The notes: generated by a model from the sequence alone, not told the origin. 64,000 nucleotides of DNA from Sphingomonadales bacterium (GCA_016720115.1 JADJXT010000002.1:1134501-1198500); one strand, 5' to 3'. Counted from the first letter of the stretch, positions 19,621-29,075 are shown. Numbers and translations are program-made.

Positions 19621-20952
19621 TTATTCCCCGTTTTGCACGTTATTTTCCTGACCGGCATCCGCATCCAGATTGGCGCTGCGCAGCAGCCAGTTCGGGAAAC
19701 GTGTTTGCGCCTCGGCAATGATGCGGTCTTTGGCTTCAGCGACTTCATCGGCTTCTCCGGCCCGGTCCCGGTTGACGATTACGCGCCTTGCCTGAAGGTC
19801 AATCAGCAGGGTCTCGCGTGCAATCAAGCCACCGACCGTCAGCCCGCCGATCACCGCTTCGGTCTCTGCATCGCGTTGTTCCAGAGCGCTTACCCGCCGG
19901 TTGAGCTGATCCTGATATTCTTCGGCAGCATTGGATTGCCTTTTAACCTGCGCCAGATCGGCGACCACTTTGCGCTGGAGGCGGCGGGTCGTGTTGGCAG
20001 CAAGCTGTTCGCTGAGCGATGGCGTGAATTTGTCGACCAGCACCACGCCTTCGATTCCGACATCGTCTCCGTTGATGACAACATTCAGATTTTCCACCCG
20101 GTCACGCGGCTGCAACAGACTCGACAATTCAGCCTGGATAATGGCCCGCGCCCGGATTTCACGCCCGATATTGTCGAGCGAAATCGCCAGTGGAATCGAG
20201 AGAATCCCGAGCACCACGATAATGCCCGCCAACTGCATGGCCGTATGTTGCGGCGTCAGCGATGGGCCGAAACGGTTTACGCGTGCCACAATCGTCGCCG
20301 CAAAGGCGATGGCGAGAGTGTTTGTCAGGAAAAGCAGGGCCGCGCCGATCACGAAATCCGCCCTGCCAGTGACGATCCCGAAACCGACGGTCGCCAGCGG
20401 CGGCACAAGCGCGGTCGCAATCGAAACTCCGACCATGACGCCGCTCATGTTGCGGATGATGGCGATGGCACCGGCAATGCCGCCGACAACGGCCACGCCC
20501 AGATCCATCAGCGTCGGCTGCGTCCGCGCCCGCAATTCGGGGGTTACATCCTGTATCGGGGATATCAGGATGATCAGCATCGCCACGATAATCGCAAGCA
20601 TCATGCCCGCCGCCAGCGTCACCAGCGAACGGCGTATGAGGCCGGTTTCAATCGTTGCGAGGCCAAAGCCGATGCCCATGATCGGCCCCATCAACGGCGA
20701 CACCAGCATCGCCCCGATGACCACCGCAGTCGAGCTTTGCAGCTGGCCCAGCGTGGCAATCGCGGATGCCAATGCGATCAGGATGAGAAATTGCCGGTCG
20801 AGCCGGGCATCGCGGGCAACGCGAGCAAGCGTCAGCGCACGGTTTTCGTCGGTGCGTTCATCCTCGGCCAGATCAACAAAAATGCCGGAGCGTGCAGCCC
20901 CGGCATGATTGGTTGCGCTGTCCGACCCTGATTTTCCTGATCGGCTCGCCAT
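19621..20952 (-). CDS. DUF389 family membrane protein
   Basis: 443 aa. Residues about 45-260 hold six or so transmembrane segments, including the family signature VVIGAMLVSPLMGPIMGIGF, and IRNMSGVMVGVSIATALVPP. The C-terminal third is soluble with a repeated beta/alpha unit. The start is well supported by GAGGAAA. DUF389 proteins are found widely in bacteria and their transport or regulatory role is not established. The gene lies between etfA (11 bp away) and the enoyl-CoA hydratase gene on the same strand, so it may be read through with them, which does not by itself indicate function. Confidence 0.9.
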   Translation of the reverse strand: MASRSGKSGSDSATNHAGAARSGIFVDLAEDERTDENRALTLARVARDARLDRQFLILIALASAIATLGQLQSSTAVVIGAMLVSPLMGPIMGIGFGLATIETGLIRRSLVTLAAGMMLAIIVAMLIILISPIQDVTPELRARTQPTLMDLGVAVVGGIAGAIAIIRNMSGVMVGVSIATALVPPLATVGFGIVTGRADFVIGAALLFLTNTLAIAFAATIVARVNRFGPSLTPQHTAMQLAGIIVVLGILSIPLAISLDNIGREIRARAIIQAELSSLLQPRDRVENLNVVINGDDVGIEGVVLVDKFTPSLSEQLAANTTRRLQRKVVADLAQVKRQSNAAEEYQDQLNRRVSALEQRDAETEAVIGGLTVGGLIARETLLIDLQARRVIVNRDRAGEADEVAEAKDRIIAEAQTRFPNWLLRSANLDADAGQENNVQNGE

Positions 20953-20963
20953 TTTCGGTTTCC

Positions 20964-21889
<926 letters not shown>

Positions 21890-21893
<4 letters not shown>

Positions 21894-22636
21894 CCTGCGA
21901 CTCCCATTTCCTTGAGCTTGGCGACGAGCGCGTCGACGTCTGCCACCTTGATCCCGGCGCTGCGCACCGGCGGTTCGGCAACCTTCAACGTCTTCAGGCG
22001 CGGGCTGACGTCGACGCCATAATCAGCGGGCGTCTTCTGCGCGAGCGGCTTCGACTTCGCCTTCATGATGTTGGGCAGCGACGCATAGCGTGGCTCGTTG
22101 AGGCGCAGGTCGGTGGTGACGATTGCCGGGGTCTTGAGGCTGACGGTTTCAAGGCCGCCATCAACTTCGCGGGTCACTTCAACCGCATCGCCCTTCACCT
22201 CAACCTTCGAGGCAAAGGTGCCCTGCGGACGACCAGTGAGTGCTGCGAGCATCTGGCCGGTCTGGTTGCTGTCATCATCGATTGCCTGCTTGCCGAGGAT
22301 GACGAGGCCGGGAGCCTCTTCCTCGACAATCTTGGCAAGAATCTTGGCAATGCCCAAGGGTTCGACATCTTCGGCGACCACGAGGATCGCGCGGTCCGCA
22401 CCCATGGCGAGCGCGGTGCGCAGCGTTTCCTGCGCCTTGTCCGGGCCTACCGATACGGCCACGATTTCCGTCGCCGCGCCCTTTTCCTTCAGACGGATCG
22501 CTTCTTCGACAGCAATCTCGTCAAAGGGGTTCATGCTCATTTTGACGTTCGACAGATCCACACCGCTGCCATCCGGCTTCACGCGGGGTTTCACATTATA
22601 GTCGATCACCCGTTTCACGGGGACGAGGATCTTCAT
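21890..22636 (-). CDS. etfB: Electron transfer flavoprotein beta subunit
   Basis: 248 aa, with the typical start MKILVPVKRVIDYN and the EtfB AMP-binding pattern (ALAMGADRAILV; VILGKQAIDDDSNQTGQMLA; PAIVTTDLRLNEPRYASLPN). It is the partner of EtfA and is upstream of it, as usual. A strong Shine-Dalgarno (AGGAAAGGGAGA) precedes the ATG. A palindromic candidate operator lies about 75 bp upstream at 22711-22726. Confidence 0.97.
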
Positions 22637-22710
22637 GGGGTTCTCCCTTTCCTAACCGACTCAACTTACGGGGCAGGATAGCCCCAAAAACTGGCGCCCT
22701 ATGAATGACG

Positions 22711-22726
22711 TTTACGTTAACGTCAA
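22711..22726. promoter_or_regulatory. Palindromic candidate operator upstream of etfBA (LiuR-like)
   Basis: TTTACGTTAACGTCAA is a 16-bp palindrome with one mismatch, about 75 bp before the etfB start. The half-site ACGT spaced this way resembles sites of LiuR-type MerR regulators of branched-chain amino acid and fatty acid degradation, which include etfBA in some proteobacteria. No regulator gene is in the window. Confidence 0.45.
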
Positions 22727-22735
22727 GTGGCAGTC

Positions 22736-22878
22736 TCTCTCCTTCAGGGGAGAGAAAGACTTGGCTTGGCGGCTATGCCGCCTAGCAAGTCTTGAGAGGG
22801 GTCTGGACGGTGAAGCCCCTCTCCGCTGCGACTAGCGAACAAGTTCGCAAGTCTCGCTCCTCTCCCCTGAAGGAGAGA
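22736..22878. repeat. Composite inverted repeat between etfB and sucC
   Basis: Perfect 19-bp inverted arms at 22736-22754 and 22860-22878 (TCTCTCCTTCAGGGGAGAG and its complement) enclose internal hairpins, one with arms AAGACTTG / CAAGTCTT around 22756-22793. Non-coding. It resembles the CCTCTCCC-type repeats elsewhere in the window. Confidence 0.75.
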
Positions 22879-22887
22879 GGAAACTGT

Positions 22888-24093
22888 TCAAGCCGCCCGC
22901 ACCTCGGCGACAATCTTCTTCGCGGCATCGCCAAGGTCGTTGGCAGGCACGATCGGCAGGCCGCTATTGGCGAGGATGTCCTTGCCCTGCTGCACATTGG
23001 TGCCTTCGAGGCGGACGACGAGCGGAACCGACAGGTTCACTTCCTTCGCCGCAGCAACGATGCCCTCGGCGATGATGTCGCACTTCATGATGCCGCCAAA
23101 GATGTTGACGAGGATGCCCTTCACCGCCGGGTCCTTGAGGATGATCTTGAACGCTGCGGTCACCTTTTCCTTGTTCGCGCCGCCGCCGACGTCGAGGAAG
23201 TTGGCCGGGAATTCGCCGTTCAGCTTGATGATGTCCATCGTCGCCATCGCGAGGCCTGCGCCATTGACCATGCAGCCGATATTGCCGTCGAGCTTGATGT
23301 AGGCGAGGTCATATTCGCTCGCCTCGACCTCGGCCGGGTCTTCCTCGGTCAGGTCGCGCAATTCGGCAAGATCCTTGTGGCGGAACATCGCGTTCGAATC
23401 GAAGCCTACCTTGGCGTCGAGGACGTACAGCTTGTCACCTTCGGGGGTCGGGCAGATGGCGAGTGGGTTGATTTCGATCTGGCTGGCATCGGTGCCGAGG
23501 AAGGCTTCGTAGAGGCCGCCGAGAATCTTCGTGCACTGCCTGGCGAGATCGCCGGTCAGGCCCAGCGCCTTGGCGACGCTGCGGCCGTGGTGCGGCATCA
23601 GGCCGGTTGCCGGATCGATGGTGATGGTGTGGATCTTTTCGGGAGTGTCGTGCGCGACGGTTTCGATGTCCATCCCGCCTTCGGTCGAAGCGACCACGGC
23701 AATCTTGCTGGTCGCGCGGTCGACGAGCAATGCGAGGTAGAATTCCTTGCCGATATCGACGCCATCGGTGATGTAGAGACGGTTGACCTGCTTGCCTTCT
23801 GCACCGGTCTGGATCGTCACCAGCGTGTTGCCCAGCATGTCCTTCGCATGGGCTTCAACCTCTTCGAGGCTCTTGGCAAGGCGGACGCCGCCCTTGGCAT
23901 CGGGGCCCAGTTCCTTGAACTTGCCCTTGCCGCGACCACCGGCATGGATCTGCGCTTTCACCACATAGAGCGGCCCGGGAAGCTGTTTTGCGGCAGCGAC
24001 GGCTTCTTCGACGGTCATGGCTGGGATACCCTTGGGCACGGCCACGCCGAATTTCGCAAGCAGTTCCTTGGCCTGATACTCATGGATGTTCAT
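22888..24093 (-). CDS. sucC: Succinyl-CoA synthetase (ADP-forming) beta subunit
   Basis: 401 aa. Start MNIHEYQAKELLAKFGV is diagnostic of SucC. The ATP-grasp domain reads QIHAGGRGKGKFKELG, and the C-terminal CoA-ligase domain shows LDVGGGANKEKVTAAFKIIL and GIMKCDIIAEGIVAA. It joins SucD to convert succinyl-CoA to succinate with ATP formation in the TCA cycle. sucD would be expected downstream, but on the same strand the next gene is etfBA, so sucD must lie elsewhere or the operon is split here. Confidence 0.97.
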   Translation of the reverse strand: MNIHEYQAKELLAKFGVAVPKGIPAMTVEEAVAAAKQLPGPLYVVKAQIHAGGRGKGKFKELGPDAKGGVRLAKSLEEVEAHAKDMLGNTLVTIQTGAEGKQVNRLYITDGVDIGKEFYLALLVDRATSKIAVVASTEGGMDIETVAHDTPEKIHTITIDPATGLMPHHGRSVAKALGLTGDLARQCTKILGGLYEAFLGTDASQIEINPLAICPTPEGDKLYVLDAKVGFDSNAMFRHKDLAELRDLTEEDPAEVEASEYDLAYIKLDGNIGCMVNGAGLAMATMDIIKLNGEFPANFLDVGGGANKEKVTAAFKIILKDPAVKGILVNIFGGIMKCDIIAEGIVAAAKEVNLSVPLVVRLEGTNVQQGKDILANSGLPIVPANDLGDAAKKIVAEVRAA

Positions 24094-24203
24094 GGAAAAA
24101 GCGTCCTTTCGATGGCGGAGTCGAAAGGGCCTTAAGCACAGCTTGCGCGCTAAGGGAAGTAGGCCGAACCCGCTTTTTTGCGTATCTCAATAGCATCTTT
24201 CGC

Positions 24204-24298
24204 TGTCATTCCCGCGAAAGCGGGAATCCATGGCCAGACGCCAAAGTTTAAACCGACAGTGCAGACCGTGGACCCCCGATCAAGTCGGGGGTGACATC
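24204..24298. repeat. Two adjacent REP-like hairpins
   Basis: TGTCATTCCCGCGAAAGCGGGAATCCA at 24204-24230 is a GC-rich hairpin (stem TTCCCGC / GCGGGAA). A second, GACCCCCGATCAAGTCGGGGG, lies at 24271-24291 with stem CCCCCGA / TCGGGGG. They are 40 bp apart in an approximately 200-bp gap before the HAD phosphatase stop; the rest of the gap shows no gene. Confidence 0.65.
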
Positions 24299-24902
24299 AA
24301 TCGAGAAAATCTATCGACCGCAAAGCCGTCCGCAGCGTTTCCGCATCCTTGAAATGGTGGGCATGGAAGCCGTTTTCGCGTGCAGCCTCTACATTGGGCA
24401 GGCTGTCATCGATGAACAGCCCCTCCCCTTCGGCCAGCCCGAAACGCTGGAGCGCGAGGCGGTAAATGGCCGGATCGGGCTTCAGAAGCCTTTCCTCGCC
24501 GGACACCACGACGTCACGGAAATGATCAAATAGCGGCTGCGTCGGCCGGAATTCCGCCCAGAATTTCGCGCCGAAATTGGTGATGGCAAACAACGGCACA
24601 TCGCGCGATGCCAGTTCCTCCAATATCTCATACGAGCCGGGAACGGGCCCCGGTATCGTTTCGATGAAGCGGGTCGCATAGGCATCGAGATGGGTTGCGT
24701 AGCCGGGAAACTGCGCCTTGCGCTCGGCCACCATGTCCTCAACCGGACGCCCGGCATCGGCCTGAAAATGCCATTCGGGGGGCACGACATTTTGCAGGAA
24801 CCAGTCCAGCTCCGCTGCATCGTCGATCAGTTTTGCGAACAGATGGCGCATATCCCACTGCACCAGCACCCGACCGACATCGAAAACCACCGCGCGAATC
24901 AT
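24297..24902 (-). CDS. HAD superfamily (subfamily IA) hydrolase
   Basis: 201 aa from the ATG at 24902; the frame continues upstream without a proper start. All HAD motifs can be seen: motif I VVFDVGRVLV (Asp nucleophile, though the usual second Asp is Gly-Arg here), motif II FAITNFG, motif III LLKPDPAIY, and motif IV FIDDSLPN. It is probably a phosphatase for a small phosphorylated metabolite; the substrate is not evident. Its Shine-Dalgarno GGAAGG lies in the 3' arm of a repeat hairpin at 24908-24926. The second motif I Asp normally acts as acid/base, so its replacement may lower or alter activity. Confidence 0.85.
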   Translation of the reverse strand: MIRAVVFDVGRVLVQWDMRHLFAKLIDDAAELDWFLQNVVPPEWHFQADAGRPVEDMVAERKAQFPGYATHLDAYATRFIETIPGPVPGSYEILEELASRDVPLFAITNFGAKFWAEFRPTQPLFDHFRDVVVSGEERLLKPDPAIYRLALQRFGLAEGEGLFIDDSLPNVEAARENGFHAHHFKDAETLRTALRSIDFLD

Positions 24903-24907
24903 ATAAT

Positions 24908-25007
24908 CCTTCCCAAAATGGGGAGGGGGGCCATGGGAAGCATGGTGGCGGGGCACCCGCCGTCGAGCGTGACCTGTGCTGCGCGCCACCTCCCCGCGCC
25001 GGGGAGG
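24908..25007. repeat. CCTCCCCG-type hairpin composite upstream of the HAD gene
   Basis: Two 19-nt hairpins, 24908-24926 and 24989-25007 (CCTCCCCG-CGC-CGGGGAGG), bracket about 60 bp of non-coding DNA. On the minus strand the near hairpin reads CCTCCCCATTTTGGGAAGG and its 3' arm is the Shine-Dalgarno of the HAD gene, 5 nt before the ATG. Similar units occur before ribF and lspA. Confidence 0.7.
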
Positions 25008-25010
25008 AAT

Positions 25011-25049
25011 AAAACGCAAAAAACCGCCCGCGGATTTTCCGGGGCGGTT
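25011..25049 (-). terminator. Rho-independent terminator downstream of rpmJ
   Basis: AACCGCCC (25022-25029) pairs with GGGCGGTT (25042-25049). On the minus strand the stem is followed by TTTTTTGCGTTTT. It lies about 40 bp past the rpmJ stop. Confidence 0.8.
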
Positions 25050-25087
25050 GCTGCTGGCGTGAAGAACACGCCCGACAAACCGGCGAA

Positions 25088-25213
25088 TCAGCCCTGGCGG
25101 GCTTTGAAACGGCGGTTGGTCTTGTTGATCACATAAGTGCGGCCACGACGGCGAATCACGCGGTTGTCGCGGTGACGGCCCTTGAGGGACTTGAGAGAAT
25201 TGACGATCTTCAT
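25088..25213 (-). CDS. rpmJ: 50S ribosomal protein bL36
   Basis: 41 aa, too short for many ORF callers. The protein begins MKIVNSLKSLKGRHRDNRVI, continues RRRGRTYVINKTNRRFKARQG, and matches the short zinc-less bL36 variant (no CxxC) typical of alphaproteobacteria. It is a late-assembling protein of the large ribosomal subunit. The gene stands alone with a terminator about 40 bp beyond its stop. The start is the only ATG in frame, at 25213. Confidence 0.95.
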   Translation of the reverse strand: MKIVNSLKSLKGRHRDNRVIRRRGRTYVINKTNRRFKARQG

Positions 25214-25333
25214 CGGACTTTTTTCCGTAAAACTTGGGGCCAATGGCCGGAATTGAAGGCGCGCCTCTATGGGGGAGTCGGTGCAAAGTCAAGCACCATT
25301 GCGGCTTTTGGGCGAAGCGGATAGGGTTTGAAC

Positions 25334-25918
25334 ATGAACCTGCTCCGTAACGCAACGCTGCTCCTCCTGCCGCTCGCCCTTTCCGCCTGCATGATACCCA
25401 CCGGACCGGTCGAGGTAACCCGTTTCAACCGCGTCGCCGAAGGCATTGTCTATGGCAGCGGCAGCTTCGATGTTGCGCCTGTGGGCGGCGACAGCCTCAC
25501 CTTGTCCCCCTATCTTGCGGCAGTGCAGCGGGAGATGGAACGCGCAGGCTATGCCAAAGCGCTGGATGGCAGCGATGTGATTGCCGAAGTCTCAGTGCAG
25601 CGCGCCCAGTTCAGCGGGAATGACCGCAATCCCGTGTCCGTAGGCGTGGGCGGCTCGACCGGAAGCTATGGATCGGGTGTCGGCGTCGGTGTCGGCCTCA
25701 ACCTCAATGCGCTGGGTGACCAACGCGGTATCGAAACGTCATTGAACGTCCGCATCCTGCGCACCGCCGACAAGCTGGTGATCTGGGAAGGCCGGGCTGT
25801 GCAGCGCGGTGCGCTCAATTCCCCCTCCGCCCAGCCGGGGATTGCTTCATCGAAACTCGCAGAGGCGTTGTTCAGGGATTTCCCCGGCAAGAATGGGGAA
25901 ACGGTTACCGTTCCCTGA
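25334..25918 (+). CDS. DUF4136 lipoprotein
   Basis: 194 aa from the ATG at 25334. A lipoprotein signal ends at LALSAC (Cys17 or nearby). The rest shows the DUF4136 pattern of a beta-rich body, VAEGIVYGSGSFDVAPVGGD, a Gly-rich stretch (GVGGSTGSYGSGVGVGVGLN) and a hydrophobic strand LNVRILRTADKLVIWEGRAV. It is expected at the outer membrane or periplasmic face. The function of the family is unknown. A palindromic repeat of the CCTGAGCTTGTCGAAGG type (25936-25995) follows its stop. Confidence 0.85.
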   Translation: MNLLRNATLLLLPLALSACMIPTGPVEVTRFNRVAEGIVYGSGSFDVAPVGGDSLTLSPYLAAVQREMERAGYAKALDGSDVIAEVSVQRAQFSGNDRNPVSVGVGGSTGSYGSGVGVGVGLNLNALGDQRGIETSLNVRILRTADKLVIWEGRAVQRGALNSPSAQPGIASSKLAEALFRDFPGKNGETVTVP

Positions 25919-25935
25919 CGACATTTTTCACCGAA

Positions 25936-25995
25936 GTCCTGAGCTTGTCGAAGGACGTCTCTCAACATAGAAGCGCCCTTCGACAGGCTCAGGGC
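25936..25995. repeat. Inverted repeat of the CCTGAGCTTGTCGAAGG family
   Basis: CCTGAGCTTGTCGAAGG (25938-25954) and its near-complement CCTTCGACAGGCTCAGG (25977-25993) match at 16 of 17 positions. It stands 16 bp before the M14 gene start. This sequence type is a common sphingomonad intergenic repeat; that statement is from general knowledge. Confidence 0.7.
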
Positions 25996-26011
25996 TACGG
26001 TAAGATATTAT

Positions 26012-27148
26012 ATGACCATTCACAGCATCAATGCCGCCTTTGACAGCGGCAATATCGTCGTCGAATCGATTGACGGCGCGACTGCCGCCCTCACCATCCG
26101 CAAGGACAAGGATTCAGATTTTTTCCAGTGGTTCCATTTCCGCGTCGTTGCCGAAGCGGGAGAGGAAATCGTCCTGCGCATCACCGGCCTTGAAAAAAGC
26201 GCCTATCCTGGCGGCTGGCCCGATTACCGCGCCTGCGTTTCCGAAGACCGCGACTATTGGGCGCGTGCCGACACCGGCTATGACAAGGCAGAGGATGGCG
26301 GCACGCTGACCATCCGCTACACCAGCGTTTCGGGCCTCGCCTGGTTCGCCTATTTCGCGCCCTATTCGATCGAACGGCACCATGATCTCGTTTCCGAAAC
26401 CGCGGCCTGCGAAGGCGTCGACTATCGCTGCCTCGGCACCAGCCTTGAAGGCCAGCCGATCGACTGCCTCGAAATGGGCAGCGGCGACACACAGGTCTGG
26501 CTCTATGCGCGCCAGCATCCGGGCGAAAGCATGGCCGAATGGTGGATGGAGGGCGCGCTCGACATGTTGACCGACCCCAGCGATCCGCACACGAGGGTGC
26601 TGCTCGAAAAATGCCGCATCCATGTGGTGCCCAATTGCAATCCCGACGGCAGCTGCCGGGGGCATCTGCGCACCAATTTTGCGGGCGTGAACCTCAACCG
26701 CGAATGGGCCGAACCCAGTTCGACACGCAGCCCCGAAGTCCTCGCCATCCGCAACGCGATGGACGCAACCGGCGTCAACTGGGCGATGGACGTCCATGGA
26801 GACGAAGCCATCCCCGCCGCCTTCATGGCCGGGTTCGAGGGCATCCCCAGCTGGACCGATACGCAAGGTGAGCGTTACACGCGCTTTATCAACCGCCTTG
26901 CCGAACGCACCCCCGATTTCCAGACCAAACTGGGCTATGCCATTTCAGGCCCCGGCAAGGCGAACCTCACCATGTCGACCAACCAGCTCGCCGAACGCTT
27001 TGGGCCTTCGTACGGCTGCGTGTCCATGACGCTGGAAATGCCGTTCAAGGATACGGTGGACGCCAACGATCCCGAGCAAGGCTGGTCGCCCGAGCGCAGC
27101 AAGCTGCTCGCCCGCGAATGCCTCGCGACGCTGGCGGAGATGGTTTGA
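26012..27148 (+). CDS. M14-family carboxypeptidase (cytosolic carboxypeptidase-like)
   Basis: 378 aa. An N-terminal beta-sandwich (about 1-120, FFQWFHFRVVAEAGEEIVLR; RDYWARADTGYD) precedes the zinc carboxypeptidase domain. Zinc ligands are His169 and Glu172 (ARQHPGES) and His262 (DVHGDE), and the catalytic Glu342 lies in MTLEMPF. This order is that of the CCP/AGBL group of M14. In eukaryotes such enzymes trim C-terminal Glu from tubulin; in bacteria the substrates are unknown. No signal peptide is seen, so it acts in the cytoplasm. Its stop is immediately before the start of the next gene (TGAATG), which suggests co-translation. Confidence 0.93.
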   Translation: MTIHSINAAFDSGNIVVESIDGATAALTIRKDKDSDFFQWFHFRVVAEAGEEIVLRITGLEKSAYPGGWPDYRACVSEDRDYWARADTGYDKAEDGGTLTIRYTSVSGLAWFAYFAPYSIERHHDLVSETAACEGVDYRCLGTSLEGQPIDCLEMGSGDTQVWLYARQHPGESMAEWWMEGALDMLTDPSDPHTRVLLEKCRIHVVPNCNPDGSCRGHLRTNFAGVNLNREWAEPSSTRSPEVLAIRNAMDATGVNWAMDVHGDEAIPAAFMAGFEGIPSWTDTQGERYTRFINRLAERTPDFQTKLGYAISGPGKANLTMSTNQLAERFGPSYGCVSMTLEMPFKDTVDANDPEQGWSPERSKLLARECLATLAEMV

Positions 27149-27634
27149 ATGAAAATGAATTGGTCGACCGTCAAATATGGCTTGGCCGCTGTTCTGCTTA
27201 TGGTTTGCGTCGTCGCAGCGATTATCTTCAATGGGCTTCAAAAAGACCAAAATTTGAGAGCGAACCTATTGCTCAATGGTGTACGCACGTCCGGCAAAAT
27301 AGCAGATATGCACGGCTCGCGTGGAAGCAAAAATCAAATTGACATGGAATTCCGCGCCGTTGACGGACGTAGTGTGAAAACAACTTACTATTGCGCATTG
27401 AGGTGCCCGGAAAAGGGTCTGATTACAAAAGGGATGAGGGTCGATGTTGTTTACGACACTGCCAACCCTATGAATGCAATACCTGCTCCCTATAAAACTG
27501 TGCCGCAACGCGATGTGGTATCAGAAGTATTTGCATTTCTTCGGTTGCTCTGCCTTGTCGTTTTAGCTGGCAGTCCCTTAATCTTGGGGCTTGCATTTTT
27601 GCGGAGTCGATCATCGGGTTCACGCAAACTATAA
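27149..27634 (+). CDS. Membrane protein resembling DUF3592 family
   Basis: 161 aa, starting directly after the M14 stop. Two membrane helices bracket a soluble loop: about 10-28 (YGLAAVLLMVCVVAAIIFNG) and about 131-151 (LLCLVVLAGSPLILGLAFLR). The loop has the DUF3592-like order VRTSGKIADMHGSRG... MEFRAVDGRSVKTTYYC... GLITKGMRVDVVYDTANPMN. The DNA is clearly lower in GC than its neighbours, so it may have been acquired. The family role is unknown. Confidence 0.7.
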   Translation: MKMNWSTVKYGLAAVLLMVCVVAAIIFNGLQKDQNLRANLLLNGVRTSGKIADMHGSRGSKNQIDMEFRAVDGRSVKTTYYCALRCPEKGLITKGMRVDVVYDTANPMNAIPAPYKTVPQRDVVSEVFAFLRLLCLVVLAGSPLILGLAFLRSRSSGSRKL

Positions 27635-27652
27635 ATCGACTAGGTAAGATTT

Positions 27653-28120
27653 ATGCACATCATCGAAGATGATCTGAGCGGCCCTGAAATCCGCGCATTG
27701 CTGGAAGAGCATTTTGCGCACATGCTCGCCAATTCGCCCAAGGACAGTTGCCATTTCCTCGATTTCGAGGGGCTGAAGGGGCCGGGCGTGACCTTCTGGT
27801 CGGTGTGGACCGATGCCGGGCCGAAGGCGGAGCTGATGGGTTGCGGTGCCCTCAGGGAAATCGATCCCGCGCATGGTGAAATCAAATCGATGCGCACGCA
27901 TAGTGCACATCTGCGCAAAGGCGCGGGCGCGGCGATGCTTGAGCATATCATCGCCACGGCACGGGCATGCGGTTACCGGCGGTTGAGCCTCGAAACCGGA
28001 TCGGGTCCGGCCTTCGATGCCGCGCACGGGCTCTATTTGCGTCATGGCTTCGACTATTGCACGCCCTTTGGCGACTATGTCGAAGACCCGTTCAGCCGCT
28101 TCATGACGCTGGCGCTTTAG
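27653..28120 (+). CDS. GNAT-family N-acetyltransferase
   Basis: 155 aa. It shows the acetyl-CoA loop RKGAGAAMLEHIIATARA and the following GYRRLSLETGS and YLRHGFDYCTPF motifs of the GNAT fold. It starts with a good AGGTAAG site. The acceptor molecule cannot be inferred. It lies between the DUF3592-like gene and a palindromic repeat and is a separate unit from gpmA, which is about 270 bp downstream. Confidence 0.9.
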   Translation: MHIIEDDLSGPEIRALLEEHFAHMLANSPKDSCHFLDFEGLKGPGVTFWSVWTDAGPKAELMGCGALREIDPAHGEIKSMRTHSAHLRKGAGAAMLEHIIATARACGYRRLSLETGSGPAFDAAHGLYLRHGFDYCTPFGDYVEDPFSRFMTLAL

Positions 28121-28166
28121 CCGACAGGTCGTTGCTGACGGATAGTTTTGGGCCATTGATTTGCTA

Positions 28167-28293
28167 AGAGAAAGAAGGAAATAAGAAATAAGGGCGTAGC
28201 CCTTGATTGTGACATCGGCGCTGCCGATTCAAAGGCAGAGGTGTGGGGGAGGTCGCTGCGCGACCTCTTCTTTCTTATTTTCTTATTTCTTCT
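28167..28293. repeat. A-rich/T-rich inverted repeat with inner hairpins
   Basis: Purine-rich left arm 28167-28192 (AAGAAAGAAGG-type with AAATAAGAAATAAG) and pyrimidine-rich right arm 28267-28293 pair with one indel. Between them are hairpins AAGGGC-GTA-GCCCTT (28190-28204), ATCGGC-GCT-GCCGAT (28214-28228) and AGGTCG-CTGCG-CGACCT (28250-28266). Non-coding; the whole 28121-28388 gap lacks a gene. Confidence 0.7.
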
Positions 28294-28388
28294 AGGGGAA
28301 TCCATAGCTCCCGCCCAAACAACGCCAATTGTGCAACCCCGCCCTGCCCGCTAAAGGCCGCGCGAACACCAGCATCAAGGACACTCCC

Positions 28389-29075
28389 ATGCCCAAGCTC
28401 ATCCTCATCCGCCACGGCCAGTCGCAATGGAATCTCGAAAACCGCTTCACCGGCTGGTGGGATGTCGACGTGACCGAAAAGGGCGCGGCAGAAGCCTGGG
28501 CGGCGGGCGAGCTGATGAAGGCGAAGGGCATCGCGCCGGACATAAGCTTCACCAGCGTGCAGACCCGCGCGATCAAGACATTGAACCTCGCGCTCGAGGC
28601 GATGGGCCGCCTGTGGCTGCCCGTCACCAAGGACTGGCATCTGAACGAGCGCCATTATGGCGGCCTTACCGGGCTCGACAAGGCAGAGACAGCGGCGAAG
28701 CATGGCGAGGAACAGGTGCATGTCTGGCGCCGCAGCTTCGACACCCCGCCGCCGCCGCTCGACGCGGACTCACCGTACGACCTGTCGAAAGATCCGCGCT
28801 ATGCGGGTATCGCGATCCCCAATACCGAAAGCCTGAAAGACACCATCGCGCGCGTCCTGCCTTATTGGGAAGGCGTGATTGCCCCTGAGCTGAAGGCCGG
28901 AAAGACCGTGCTGATCTCCGCCCATGGCAACAGCCTGCGCGCGCTGGTGAAGCATCTGTCGGGCATTTCGGATGCCGACATCACCGGCCTCGAAATCCCC
29001 ACCGGCCAGCCGATCGTTTACGAACTGGACGAGGCATTGAACGCGACCGACCGCTATTATCTGTCGGAAAGATAA
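28389..29075 (+). CDS. gpmA: 2,3-bisphosphoglycerate-dependent phosphoglycerate mutase
   Basis: 228 aa from the ATG at 28389 (AAGGA upstream); an in-frame codon 60 bp earlier is not a start. The histidine-phosphatase signature LILIRHGQSQWNLENRFTGW gives the phosphorylated His, and the second catalytic His lies in ISAHGNSLRAL. ERHYGGLTGL is diagnostic of the dPGM family. It interconverts 3- and 2-phosphoglycerate in glycolysis. Identification is secure. Confidence 0.97.
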   Translation: MPKLILIRHGQSQWNLENRFTGWWDVDVTEKGAAEAWAAGELMKAKGIAPDISFTSVQTRAIKTLNLALEAMGRLWLPVTKDWHLNERHYGGLTGLDKAETAAKHGEEQVHVWRRSFDTPPPPLDADSPYDLSKDPRYAGIAIPNTESLKDTIARVLPYWEGVIAPELKAGKTVLISAHGNSLRALVKHLSGISDADITGLEIPTGQPIVYELDEALNATDRYYLSER

